Notes: generated from the letters alone by a model not told the origin. DNA of 64,000 bases from Marinobacter koreensis (GCF_023156285.1 NZ_JAKZAJ010000003.1:310001-374000); one strand, 5' to 3'. Shown: positions 25,290 through 34,910, counted from the first letter of the stretch. Numbers and translations: made by a program.

Positions 25290-27644
25290 ATGGTACAAGG
25301 CCATATCGAAAAACGTCGGCTGGCAGCATTGAAGCGGCTGGGTATTCTGGATACGCCGCCAGAGGAGCGTTTTGATCGTTTGACTCGAATTGCTCGGGCG
25401 CATTATGGGGTAAAGACGGCCTTGTTTACGGTTGTCGACCAGGACCGCCAATGGTTCAAGGCCCGTGAGGGCATTGATCTGCAGGAAACACCGAGGTCAG
25501 TCGCCTTTTGTGATTTTGCGATTCGGCAAGACCGTGCCCTGATCGTGGAAGATGCAACCCTCGATCCACGGTTCATGAATAACCCACTGGTCACGGGGTC
25601 ACCGCATATCCGTTTCTACGCGGGGATTCCCATCAGGGAACCCAGCGGCTTCAAAATCGGCAGCTTATGCATCATTGATGACCATCCTCGCACACTCCGC
25701 GAGGTGGATCTGGATGTCCTCAGGAGCCTGGCCAGTATCATCGAAGACGAACTCGAACGTTCCTTCCTGTCGGCGGAGTCCCGGTTTGTTGAAGTGTCCC
25801 ACCTGAACCGCGCGATTCAGCGGGCTCAGAACGTCTTCCTGACCAACGAGAATGAGCGCGCTGCCTTTGAGCTGATGCTCAATGATCTTTTAACCATTAC
25901 CGGGAGCCAGTTCGGGTTCATTGGCGAAGTGCACCAGCGTTCCGACGATACCCCGTATCTGAAGATCCGGGCGATTACCAACATTGCTTGGAATCCCGAG
26001 ACTCAGGCCTTGTATCAACAGGTCGAGCGGCGGGGCATGGTATTTGAGAGAGTCGATAACCTTCTTGGAGCGCCCATGATGTCCGGGGAGGTTGTGGTCT
26101 CCAATAATCTGACGGAAGACCCCCGTCGTGGTGGTTTGCCGGCAGGGCATCCCCCGATTACGGCCTATATCGGTATACCGGTCTATTCCGGTGGAGAAAT
26201 GATCGGCCTGGTCGGACTGGCAAATCGGACTGACGGCTACCAACCGGAGTTGGCAGAAGAGCTTGCGCCGTTTTTACAAACGGTAGGTACGCTGATTGAG
26301 CAGAAGCGGCTCTATCGGGAAAAACTGGAACACCAGAAAGATCTCGAGCAGGCCGCTAACTACGATCCTCTCACCGGCTTGCCGAATCGGCGCCGCCTTA
26401 CCGAACTTTTTGAGGAAGAGCTCGTGGAGGCGCGGCAGCGTGAAGGCACGGTCTCGGTCTGCTTTATCGATCTGGATGGGTTCAAGGAGGTGAACGACAG
26501 CCACGGCCACGCGGTCGGAGACGCCGTGCTCAAATCGGTTGCCGATCGACTGACCTCGACGATTCGAGCTCACGATGTGGTCGGACGCCTCGGCGGAGAC
26601 GAATTTGTGGCCGTTCTTCGGGATGTCGCCGATGAGCGGGTTTATGCCAGGCTTCTTGAGGTACTGCGACAGCCGATCAGCTATCGACACTTTGTCTTGC
26701 AGCTCTCGGGAAGCATGGGTGTGACGATCTATCCCCAGGATGACGCGGGATCGGATCTACTCATCCGGCATGCAGACCAGGCCATGTATGCGGCCAAGGA
26801 GGCGGGCAAGAACAGCTACAAGCTCTTCGACCTCAACTCGCATCAGGAACGGAAGGAGCGGGTGCGTGTACTGGAGCAGATCGGGCAGGCGCTCAGCGGA
26901 CATCAGCTGGAGCTGTTCTACCAGCCGAAAATGGATCTTGAGAGGGATCAGGTCAAAGGCTTCGAAGCGCTGCTTCGCTGGAATCACCCTGATGAGGGGC
27001 TGATCGGCCCCGGCCATTTTCTGGGGCATATTGAATATACCGAATACGCCCGTCAGGTTGGGCTGTTCGTGATTTCCGAGGCTGTTAAGCGATTACTGGA
27101 GTTTGAATCGAAGGGGTTGGACTACCATCTGAGTATCAACCTGAGCCCCTCACATTTCCTCGGTCCGTCGTTTGCCTCGGATCTGGAAGCGTCGTTGGCA
27201 CCGCTTCCTGTCGAGCTGCGCGACAAATTGATCCTTGAGGTTCTCGAAACCACCGCCCTGGACGACACCGAAAGGGCGATTGCAACCGTGCAAGCCTGCC
27301 AGGCCCTTGGCGTTCAGGTCGCGCTGGATGACTTTGGAACAGGCTATTCGTCTCTGGATTATTTCCGTCGAATTCCCGTGGATGAAATCAAGATCGACCG
27401 GTCCTTTGTAACGGACATGCTGGAAGATCCTGACGGCGAAAGTGTGGTGAATGCCGTCATTGGTTTGTGTCGTAGCTTTGGGCGGCGGGTTATCGCGGAG
27501 GGTATTGAAGACCTGCCCACCGTCCACCGACTCGTGGCCATGGGGTGTTCCGCAGGGCAGGGCTTTTATTATTCGAAGCCTGTTCCTTATGATCAGGCAT
27601 TGACCTGGGCGACGTCCTACAACGGTCAAACCACAGGTTCGTAA
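25290..27644 (+). CDS. GAF-GAF-GGDEF-EAL cyclic-di-GMP enzyme
   Basis: A cytosolic protein of about 784 residues. Two GAF sensor domains (about 20-160 and 185-345) precede a GGDEF diguanylate cyclase domain (GRLGGDEFVAVL near residue 435, with RAHD five residues upstream as an inhibitory I-site) and an EAL phosphodiesterase domain (FEALLRW, INLSPSHF, DDFGTGYSSL, KIDRSF, IAEGIED). Both catalytic motifs are intact, so it could make and degrade c-di-GMP, with the balance set by the GAF ligands. ATG 25290 or GTG 25278 may be the start; GGAGAG at 25271 suits neither perfectly. It is divergent from the SDR gene across about 270 bases with no other gene. Confidence 0.92.
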   Translation: MVQGHIEKRRLAALKRLGILDTPPEERFDRLTRIARAHYGVKTALFTVVDQDRQWFKAREGIDLQETPRSVAFCDFAIRQDRALIVEDATLDPRFMNNPLVTGSPHIRFYAGIPIREPSGFKIGSLCIIDDHPRTLREVDLDVLRSLASIIEDELERSFLSAESRFVEVSHLNRAIQRAQNVFLTNENERAAFELMLNDLLTITGSQFGFIGEVHQRSDDTPYLKIRAITNIAWNPETQALYQQVERRGMVFERVDNLLGAPMMSGEVVVSNNLTEDPRRGGLPAGHPPITAYIGIPVYSGGEMIGLVGLANRTDGYQPELAEELAPFLQTVGTLIEQKRLYREKLEHQKDLEQAANYDPLTGLPNRRRLTELFEEELVEARQREGTVSVCFIDLDGFKEVNDSHGHAVGDAVLKSVADRLTSTIRAHDVVGRLGGDEFVAVLRDVADERVYARLLEVLRQPISYRHFVLQLSGSMGVTIYPQDDAGSDLLIRHADQAMYAAKEAGKNSYKLFDLNSHQERKERVRVLEQIGQALSGHQLELFYQPKMDLERDQVKGFEALLRWNHPDEGLIGPGHFLGHIEYTEYARQVGLFVISEAVKRLLEFESKGLDYHLSINLSPSHFLGPSFASDLEASLAPLPVELRDKLILEVLETTALDDTERAIATVQACQALGVQVALDDFGTGYSSLDYFRRIPVDEIKIDRSFVTDMLEDPDGESVVNAVIGLCRSFGRRVIAEGIEDLPTVHRLVAMGCSAGQGFYYSKPVPYDQALTWATSYNGQTTGS

Positions 27645-27696
27645 TGGGAGATTCAGGGCGGCGCGTGGTTATCGCTCGCCCTGAATCAGACTCCCT
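27645..27696. terminator. Long hairpin between convergent genes
   Basis: GGGAG plus ATTCAGGGCG on the left pairs with CGCCCTGAAT and, after four unpaired bases, CTCCC on the right, around a 16-base loop. It lies between the stop codons of the GGDEF-EAL gene and the lipoprotein gene. There is no long T-run, so it could act as a bidirectional terminator or RNA-stabilising end. Confidence 0.55.
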
Positions 27697-27708
27697 ATTA
27701 GCGAATCA

Positions 27709-28974
27709 TCAGGGAAGTGGATCCTGAATCACGGTATGCGTGAACTGGATGACGTTTCGGGTGTCCTCTGCCTGTTTTACAAAGGCCTCGATGTTGCTGC
27801 CAGTTTCTCCCTTAGTGCTGTCAGGATAAGGATCACTACCGAGCACCCGAACCCATATGTCGGCGGTCTGATCAGCGTAGCCGCAAGCGGAGCCGGGCGG
27901 CTGGCGTTCCACGAAGTCCACGTTAACGCCGCCATAGATATCCTGAGTGGTGTGGGTAAAACTACTGTAGTCAACAAAAAGCTGAGACCCATTGGGGCCC
28001 TTGGGTAATTTCCCAACACCGCAATTGGTTCCGCCGTTGCCCTGGCAGGTGGACGTGCCTTTTTTCAGGAACAACAGGCCCTCTGCATCGAGAACAGCAT
28101 CATCCAGAGTGATCGCCAGGTGTTGAGTGACCCAGCTGCCATCCTGCATGATTTCCACATCGCCTTCGAGTTTGCCCCACTTCATGAGAGCCCAGTACAT
28201 GGCCAGGCCTGCCAGTGGTGAATCGACGGTCTGGTAATAGCTGGCGTTACCAGTGCCGTCATCCACGCCATAGGCCAGGCGGCCGGAGAGGTCGAGTTTC
28301 AGGCCAACTGACGCGTTGATGGAATTGATAACGTCATACAGGGTCCGGTCCAGCACCCGGGGGTTGGTCAGAGCGACACGCACGACATTCAGACGGCCGA
28401 GTTCCACTTCGATGACGTCATCTTCATTTCCGGGAACGATGATGCATTCTCCGGTCTCATCGACTTCCATCGGAACCACACCGCCCGGATTGGACGCAGA
28501 GAGGGGTTGGGGACAACCGTTACTGTCGAGAATGGGGGCACCGTCGGCGTCTCTCAGGAGTCGCCAGAGATCGCCGTACAGTTCGCCCTTGTTGTTGAAG
28601 GGCACGTTTTCGTTCAGTCCGAGCACGGTATTCAGGAACACCAGCCCGTCAATGGTCAGGGGAACGCTCTTGTTGGAGGCGCCGCCCAGGAAGGCCGCCG
28701 CTGCATGCATGAGGTCCATATTGTTCTGTACGACGGTAGCCGGCAGCGTCTGAAGCGGTGCGTCTGGCATGTCCTGGATAACGTCGTGGGTGAAGACAAT
28801 CGTACGGCGGGTGTCGTCGGCATGAGTGGTAAAGCCGGCGATGTTCTCACCGTAATAATCTTCGAGATTGAACACTTTCAGCCAGGCGTTGTCGGTCCGG
28901 TCTTCATAGAAACAGCCAGAACCGTTATCCACATACTGAATGTAGGTAAGTGACCGGGGTAAGTAGTCCATCAT
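27709..28974 (-). pseudogene. C-terminal part of duplicated-domain lipoprotein, beyond in-frame amber codon
   Basis: This open frame continues, in the same reading frame, the lipoprotein gene whose 5' part ends at a TAG at 29146-29148. Codons between the TAG and 28974 also read as sensible protein (TPPQWLEISPDVPLGDLAYL), so only the single stop separates the parts. The first 50 residues here finish repeat A (ending DDTRRTIVFTHDVIQD) and the rest is repeat B, which ends with the matching DTRNVIQFTHTVIQD. Repeat B includes AAAAFLGGASNKSVPLTIDG, parallel to ASFLGAATGKEIPLTIDN in repeat A. I do not recognise the family. Without readthrough it lacks a start signal and a secretion signal and is probably not made. 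Confidence 0.7.
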
Positions 28975-29145
28975 CCGGTTGTGGCTGGCCTGGGAAAGGT
29001 CCGCGTAGCCATTGTGAAGGTCTACTCCGTGATCCCGTCCCGGAGTGCCGTCCCGCAGATAGGCGAGATCACCCAGTGGTACGTCGGGGCTGATTTCCAG
29101 CCATTGGGGCGGGGTGGTGGTACCGCCTTCCTTTTTCTCGGGGCC

Positions 29146-29868
29146 CTAGCCGGCAATCCGGCCTTCTTTCAGCAGCGCATTGTAAAGTGCAAGGTTTTCC
29201 CGTGGGGAATCGATGGTGCTCTCAACGACCTCGCCATTCACCGTATTGATCAGTACCAGACGGCCTGCCGGGTCGGTGGTCACGGCTTCCGCCGCGTTGA
29301 TGTTCTTGATGGCCTCTTCCAGTGCCTGCGCGAACACCCTGGGATTCTGGACCGACGTCCTAATCATGTTCAGACGGCCGATTTCGAGCTCGACGGTGTA
29401 CTGTTCGTAGCCCTCCACGACGCTGCATTCCAGGCCGAGATCCGGGTTATCAACGGTCTCCAGAATCATCGGAACTGTGTTGTGCGTCGAGCCATCCGGC
29501 CAGGTGATGGTTTCGGAGGCGATGGGCTGAATACATCCCTGGGCATCAAGCACCGGAACACCGTATTCATCCCGCTTGATCATCCAGAGATCGCCGAAAA
29601 GGTTCTGGGGATCCCGCGAGACATCGTTCAGGCCCAGCGCCGAATTCACGAAGACCACATTATCGATGGTTAACGGAATTTCTTTCCCGGTCGCTGCGCC
29701 AAGGAAGGAAGCCGCGCTGTCGAGCACTTTTGGATCAATGGCTGGCTGTTCCGACAACGAATCGGTCGAGCTGTCAGAACTGGACGACCCGTTCGAGCAA
29801 CCGCCGAGTACCACAGCAGACATCATCACCGCAGTAAGCAATTCATTTTTTGTTCGCAGGTAACGCAT
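29146..29868 (-). CDS. Secreted lipoprotein, N-terminal part, ends at in-frame amber
   Basis: A 240-residue frame with a lipoprotein signal (hydrophobic stretch LLTAVMMSAVVLGGC, cysteine after GG) followed by a serine-rich linker and most of repeat A of a two-repeat extracellular domain. ATG 29868 with GAGG about 8 bases upstream is preferred over an in-frame codon at 29949. Translation stops at TAG (29146-29148), after which the same frame continues for about 478 more codons. The whole would be about 719 residues. The function of this domain is unknown to me. The product, if stable, would be a lipoprotein with a truncated domain. Confidence 0.65.
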   Translation of the reverse strand: MRYLRTKNELLTAVMMSAVVLGGCSNGSSSSDSSTDSLSEQPAIDPKVLDSAASFLGAATGKEIPLTIDNVVFVNSALGLNDVSRDPQNLFGDLWMIKRDEYGVPVLDAQGCIQPIASETITWPDGSTHNTVPMILETVDNPDLGLECSVVEGYEQYTVELEIGRLNMIRTSVQNPRVFAQALEEAIKNINAAEAVTTDPAGRLVLINTVNGEVVESTIDSPRENLALYNALLKEGRIAG

Positions 29869-30160
29869 AACCACACCCTCGTGCTTGTAATGTACGAAAC
29901 TGTCTTTCGTAACGTTTATGCCTGCACAAGGCCTGGACCGTTGGAGCAACTGCCTGGTTTACTCAAATTGCCGTTCAACCTGCCTAGACGATTTTGGTCT
30001 GTGCTTAGATGAATATAGCGTGGACAAAAAACGACCAACCCGATTTAGGTCAAGAAATCTGAAATTTTTAGCCGGGAGAGGAAGTCGGTTTGAGAGATTT
30101 CATATAAATCCGCTCCTGATTTCAGCTCCGCCAAGATGCTGTAGTCACAAGGGTAGCCAG

Positions 30161-31720
30161 TTATTCGGGATAGCCAGTTATGTCCCGAATACTGCGGTAC
30201 AGCGGGCGTAGGCGGTGATACATCTCCAGATACACCTCGGAATAGAGCCGGTCGTAGAGTGAGCGGGCGTCCGGATCAGGTTCGAAACGGTCTCCGACCC
30301 GCGTCATGGCTGAGATCGCGGTTTCGAAATCCGGGTGCAGGCCCAGTCCGACGGCGGCGTCAATCGCGGCGCCGAGCCCCGAGGTTTCATAGGTGTGCGG
30401 ACGTTCCGCCGGTAACCCGAAAATATCCGCCGTCAGCTGCATGGCCGCATCGCTCTGGGAACCGCCGCCGGCGACTCTCAGGGTCGTGATGGGGACGCCA
30501 CTGCGCTTTTCGATGCGTTCTTTGCCCTCTCGCAGGGAATAGGCGAGGCCCTCCAGCATGGCCCGGTAGATATGGGCCCGGGTGTGCACATCTCCAAACC
30601 CGATAATGGCCCCCTTGGCCTCCGGGCCCGGCTGGCGAACGCCCGGTGACCAGTAGGGCTGAAGCATCAGTCCCATGGAGCCCGGGGGAACCGACTGGAC
30701 CAGTTCATCAAAAAGAACTTCAGGTTCGATGTTCCGTTGCGCGGCGATCTTGCGCTCTCGCAGACCGAATTCCCGCTTGAACCAGCTCACCATCCAGAAG
30801 CCGCGATAGATCATCACTTCCGTGGAATACCGGCCTGGCAGGGCGGAGGGATAGGGTGGCATCAGGCGAATGGGCTCGACGTAGCGCGCGCTCGTTGTGT
30901 TGATCGTGGCGGTCGTACCGTAGCTCATGCAGGCGATGTCCGGGCTCAGGCCTCCGGAGCCCAGGATTTCGCAGGCCTTGTCCGAGGCGGCGGCAATCAC
31001 GGGCAGCGGCTTTACAAGCCCGAGGTGGCGGATGGCGTCGCTGGTCAATGTGCCGATTTCCTCGCCGGGTGGCACCAGTTCCGGGAGCATCTCTCGCTTG
31101 ACCGGCATGGCCTGCCATTTGAAATCCCTCGGGCCCGCCCAGGCCTGTTTCTTGTAGTCGAAGGGCAGGTAGCCCACCTGGCTGGCCACAGAATCGCGAA
31201 ACTGGCCGGTCAGGCGGTAGTTCAGGTAGCCGGAGAGCAACAGGAACCGATCCGTACGGGCCCAGAGATCCGGCTGGTGAGCAGCGATCCAGTTGGCCTG
31301 GGTCTTTTCCCGGAACCGTCGTATGGTGTCTTCAAGGCGCGTTACCTTGAACAACCATCCCCAGGGTCCGCGAAGCGGACCATCTACCGGTGCATGACGT
31401 TGATCGAGCCAGATGATGGCAGGGCGCAGCGGCTCACCGTGTTTGTCCAGGTTGATGACCGTGCCGCGCTGGGTGGTGACCGTAACACCGACAACCTGGT
31501 CAGGGGCGGCCTCGGTGGATTGCCAGAGGTTCTGGCAGGCCACGCCAAGGTTGTCCCAGAAGTATTCCGGATGCTGTTCCGCCCAACCGGGCTGCGCCGA
31601 AAAATAGGGTTCGATTTCCTGTTTGCCTTTACCTACCAGGTGGCCTTCAGCATCGAACAACAGAGCCCGCACACTCTGTGTGCCATTGTCGATCGCCAGG
31701 ATCAGAGGCTTACCGGTCAT
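30161..31720 (-). CDS. FGGY-family carbohydrate kinase
   Basis: A 519-residue sugar/polyol kinase of the glycerol-kinase/xylulokinase family. The N-terminal ATPase fold opens with LAIDNGTQSVRALLFDAEG; the C-terminal half contains TLRVAGGGSQSDAAMQLTADIFG, the adenosine-binding segment. The substrate cannot be read, but its operon with a GlpD-like dehydrogenase and an AGPS-like oxidase suggests a glycerol-type or dihydroxyacetone-type compound. GGAGG lies eight bases before the ATG, and the start overlaps the upstream gene by 11 bases. The stop codon lies inside a 15-base near-perfect direct repeat (about 30152-30182). Confidence 0.88.
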   Translation of the reverse strand: MTGKPLILAIDNGTQSVRALLFDAEGHLVGKGKQEIEPYFSAQPGWAEQHPEYFWDNLGVACQNLWQSTEAAPDQVVGVTVTTQRGTVINLDKHGEPLRPAIIWLDQRHAPVDGPLRGPWGWLFKVTRLEDTIRRFREKTQANWIAAHQPDLWARTDRFLLLSGYLNYRLTGQFRDSVASQVGYLPFDYKKQAWAGPRDFKWQAMPVKREMLPELVPPGEEIGTLTSDAIRHLGLVKPLPVIAAASDKACEILGSGGLSPDIACMSYGTTATINTTSARYVEPIRLMPPYPSALPGRYSTEVMIYRGFWMVSWFKREFGLRERKIAAQRNIEPEVLFDELVQSVPPGSMGLMLQPYWSPGVRQPGPEAKGAIIGFGDVHTRAHIYRAMLEGLAYSLREGKERIEKRSGVPITTLRVAGGGSQSDAAMQLTADIFGLPAERPHTYETSGLGAAIDAAVGLGLHPDFETAISAMTRVGDRFEPDPDARSLYDRLYSEVYLEMYHRLRPLYRSIRDITGYPE

Positions 31721-33302
31721 GGTGTTCCTCCGGCCAGGGTGCTGCGCTGTAGGCTCTCTGGTACAGATGGCGGTAACGATTCACCTCATCCATCCATTGC
31801 TGATCGGTCCAGCCAAGAACAGACTGGCAATGCTCTCGCAGCTGCGGCAGGAGGCATTCGCCGCCATCGGGCAGGATCAGGCCGAGACGGGTGCGCCGGA
31901 GCAGGAGATCATCCAGGTGAACCACCTGTTCGGCTTTACAGGCGAAGGTCAGCTCTGCCCACAGAGCCTCGGCACCGGGCACCGGGGTCAGCTGGGGTTC
32001 GTCGAGCAGAGCAGGAAGATCGGGGCCGTAGGCTCCGCGCAGCCGCTGCCAGGCCAGATGGGACAGATTGGTCGGGCGCGGCACTTCGGGCACCGGGCGA
32101 AAGACCGCCGCGCTTTCCGACCGCAACGTCCGGCGATGGTCGGGACCGAGTCCCAGCGAGAGTGCCTCCCTCGCAATCTGGCGGAAGGTGGTCAGCTTAC
32201 CCCCGGCTATGGTCACCAACCCCCGGTCGGCTTTGATGGTATGTTCACGGTTTTCCCGGCTCGGGGATTTGCCCGTGCCGTCGGTGACCACCGGGCGCAC
32301 GCCGGACCAGGTCGACAGGATATCCTGTTGGCTGATGCCACGGGATGGAAATAGCTGAGCGGCAATCCGCAAAAGATAGTCCGCTTCCGACGCCGAGATG
32401 GCCGGCTCTCTGGCGAGGTTTTGGTCATGGTCGAGGTCGGTGGTTCCCAGAACTGTGGTTCCCTGCCAGGGAAAGGCGAAAACCGGTCGGCCATCCTCCG
32501 GATGGAGTACCGAGACCGCGCAGGTAACCGGCAATCGATGCCATGGCAGGACCAGGTGGCTGCCGCGTAACGGGCGGATTGTCAGGCCGCCAGAGCGCTC
32601 GCTGCTTGTTTCCGGGAGGCCGCCCCAGGCACCCGTGGCATTGATCACGAGACGGCTTTTTACATCGATGTGCTGATCGTCCAGCCCGTCTTGCAGGCTG
32701 ACGCCCGTCACGTGGCCATCGCGCTGTAGGATGTTCACGGCTCGGGTGTAGTTCCGGCATACGGCACCGTCTGCCCGGGCCTCCGATAGAACCCGAAGTA
32801 CCAGTCGCGCATCGTCGGTGACACCATCGGCAAATACGCTGGCGCCGAGGAGGCCGCGTGTGCTCAGGGCAGGTACCCAGTTCAGGCTGTCGGACGCTTG
32901 CAGGAAACGGCGGGTGCGGCGCTTGCCCAGGTAGTCGTACACCCGAAGCAAAAGCTGGAACAGCCTTGGCCCGGGGAATCGGCCCCGGTAATGGGGCATG
33001 ATAAAGGGCATTGGATCAACCAGCCCGGGTGCTTCCTGAATCAATCGCTCTCGCTCCCTGAGCGCTTCACGGGCAAGTCCCGGTTGGCCGCTACCCAGGT
33101 ATCGCAGGCCGCCGTGCACCATTTTCGACGATCGGCTGGAGGTGCCCCAGGCAAAGTCCTGTTGCTCCACTAACAGGCTCCGAAGCCCGCTACCGGCGGC
33201 TTCGCGAGCAATCCCGGCCCCGGTAATGCCGCCGCCAATAACGACGACGTCGAATTCGGAGTTGTTGGCCAGCAGCTGATTGAGAGGGGGGCGACGTGTC
33301 AT
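31710..33302 (-). CDS. GlpD-like glycerol-3-phosphate dehydrogenase
   Basis: A 530-residue FAD flavoprotein: Rossmann motif VVVIGGGITGAGIAREAAGSG, then the GlpD signature SSRSSKMVHGGLRYLG, and a C-terminal helical cap with WSGVRPVV. GlpD oxidises sn-glycerol-3-phosphate to dihydroxyacetone phosphate and passes electrons to quinone at the inner membrane. It lies 3 bases after the AGPS-like gene and overlaps the kinase gene. The family includes dehydrogenases for related polyol phosphates, so the exact substrate is not certain. Confidence 0.87.
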   Translation of the reverse strand: MTRRPPLNQLLANNSEFDVVVIGGGITGAGIAREAAGSGLRSLLVEQQDFAWGTSSRSSKMVHGGLRYLGSGQPGLAREALRERERLIQEAPGLVDPMPFIMPHYRGRFPGPRLFQLLLRVYDYLGKRRTRRFLQASDSLNWVPALSTRGLLGASVFADGVTDDARLVLRVLSEARADGAVCRNYTRAVNILQRDGHVTGVSLQDGLDDQHIDVKSRLVINATGAWGGLPETSSERSGGLTIRPLRGSHLVLPWHRLPVTCAVSVLHPEDGRPVFAFPWQGTTVLGTTDLDHDQNLAREPAISASEADYLLRIAAQLFPSRGISQQDILSTWSGVRPVVTDGTGKSPSRENREHTIKADRGLVTIAGGKLTTFRQIAREALSLGLGPDHRRTLRSESAAVFRPVPEVPRPTNLSHLAWQRLRGAYGPDLPALLDEPQLTPVPGAEALWAELTFACKAEQVVHLDDLLLRRTRLGLILPDGGECLLPQLREHCQSVLGWTDQQWMDEVNRYRHLYQRAYSAAPWPEEHHDR

Positions 33303-33305
33303 GAC

Positions 33306-34910
33306 TTACTCCACCAGCGTGCCGGGGTTCAGCAGCCCGTCGGGATCAAACCGTTGCTGCAATGCCTCGATCGCCGCCATACCCAGGGGGCCTTTTTCCC
33401 GGGGCAGGTAAGGTGCGTGATCTTTGCCCACGCCGTGCTGATGGCTGATGGTGCCGCCGTTGGCCACGATGAGTTCGGAGGTGGAATGCTTGAGAGTCTG
33501 CCACCGCCTGAGGGTGCCGGCGTAGCTGTCCGCCACGGGAAAGACATACGTGGTGTATATGCTGCAGCCCTCACCGTAGACGTGCGACAGGTGGGTGAAC
33601 ACATGAGTGGGTTGATTGGGATCGTCCAATCCCTCGCGAAGATTGGTTTCGATCTTTGCCATCAGTGAATCCACATTCGACCAGTCCGTTGCCGTTTCCA
33701 GCGTGTCCACCGCGTAACCTTTCTGCCAGAGTGCTTCACGCAGATAGGGCATGGTGAATCGCTTTTCCGCCCACTTGTCGCCCATGCGGGTGCCAAGCTG
33801 AATGCCACCGAATTCCTTGCACAGGCGTCGGGCCTGTCGCAATGCCGCCTTGCATTGGGCAACGGAGCCGGTCACCCCAAAGGTCATCATGCATTTGCCA
33901 TCGGCTGTTCCCCGAAGGCGCAGATATCGTTCAAGCATTCCGATGAGCGCAGGATGTCCGGCGAGCGCAAGCTGGGTTTCGGTTTCAACGGCATTGCTCA
34001 GCCGCAGCATGGATAACTGGATGCGCTTCTGCACCAGCATGCGGCAGGCTTCGCGGGCACTCTGCCAGTCCGGGAAGAAGGCCACATGAAACTGTTCCCG
34101 CTCTGGCAACGGACTTACCCGGACTTTGACATCGGTGAGGATGCCGAGCCGGCCTTCGGAACCCAGGATCATCTCCCGGACATCCGGCCCTGCACTCGAC
34201 GCCGGCACCGTGGGGATGGTCAAGGTGCCTTGCAGTGTCTCAATCGTTCCTCCGGCAAATAACTGTTCAATGCGCCCATACCGCAGCGATTGCTGACCAC
34301 TGGATCGGGATGCGACCCAGCCGCCGATCGTTGATAACTCAAAGGATTGGGGAAAGTGGCCCAGGGTGTAGCCACGGGCCCGAAGCTGGGCCTCCACCAA
34401 CGGGCCGGGGGTTCCGGCGCCGAATGTTGCAACCTGGCTTTCCTGGTCCAGGTCGATCAACCGGTTCATTCGGGCAAGGCTGACCGTGAGAACCGGTCCT
34501 GAGTGTTCAAGCGGATTGATGTGGCCGGCCACGCTCGTGCCACCGCCATAGGGTATAAGCGTTACCGAGTGTTCTCGGGCGTAATCCAGCAGCGTCCGGA
34601 TCTGTCCGGCATCCTCGGGTAGGGCAACGCCGTCCGGAAAGGGGCCCATGTCGCCGCTTCTCATAGCCAGCCAGTCGGGCAGGCTTTGACCACGAGCGTG
34701 ACGCACCCGGACCTCTGCATCGGTAGAGACGATCCCGCGGACAGGCTCGGTCAGTTCCAGCCGGGATGCCGGCACCTGCTGACACACGGTTTCCAGGGTT
34801 GCATCGGGAAGGGGTGTGGCTGAACCAATCCGTGCCTCCAGAAAAGCGATCCCTCCGTCGGGCAGGTCCAGCGTGAATTGATCGTCGCCCCATCCATTCC
34901 AGCGCCTCAT
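33306..34910 (-). CDS. AGPS-like FAD-binding oxidase
   Basis: A 534-residue flavoprotein of the vanillyl-alcohol-oxidase superfamily. The FAD-binding PP-loop reads IPYGGGTSVAGHINP, a second FAD region TIGGWVASRSSGQQSLRYG, and the C-terminal active-site segment GGTISHQHGVGKDHAPYL. This resembles alkyl-dihydroxyacetonephosphate synthase, whose active site has an HHH triplet; here it reads H-Q-H, so ether-lipid synthesis is not assured. Distant relatives are glycolate and D-lactate oxidases (SGEHG motif). ATG 34910 with GGAG eight bases upstream is favoured over 34916. It heads the three-gene operon. Confidence 0.82.
   Translation of the reverse strand: MRRWNGWGDDQFTLDLPDGGIAFLEARIGSATPLPDATLETVCQQVPASRLELTEPVRGIVSTDAEVRVRHARGQSLPDWLAMRSGDMGPFPDGVALPEDAGQIRTLLDYAREHSVTLIPYGGGTSVAGHINPLEHSGPVLTVSLARMNRLIDLDQESQVATFGAGTPGPLVEAQLRARGYTLGHFPQSFELSTIGGWVASRSSGQQSLRYGRIEQLFAGGTIETLQGTLTIPTVPASSAGPDVREMILGSEGRLGILTDVKVRVSPLPEREQFHVAFFPDWQSAREACRMLVQKRIQLSMLRLSNAVETETQLALAGHPALIGMLERYLRLRGTADGKCMMTFGVTGSVAQCKAALRQARRLCKEFGGIQLGTRMGDKWAEKRFTMPYLREALWQKGYAVDTLETATDWSNVDSLMAKIETNLREGLDDPNQPTHVFTHLSHVYGEGCSIYTTYVFPVADSYAGTLRRWQTLKHSTSELIVANGGTISHQHGVGKDHAPYLPREKGPLGMAAIEALQQRFDPDGLLNPGTLVE

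Noticed and set aside
30737..32236. 499-codon open frame opposite the FGGY kinase and GlpD-like genes.
   Set aside because: Shadow frame with no family features; the real genes overlap by 11 bases in between.
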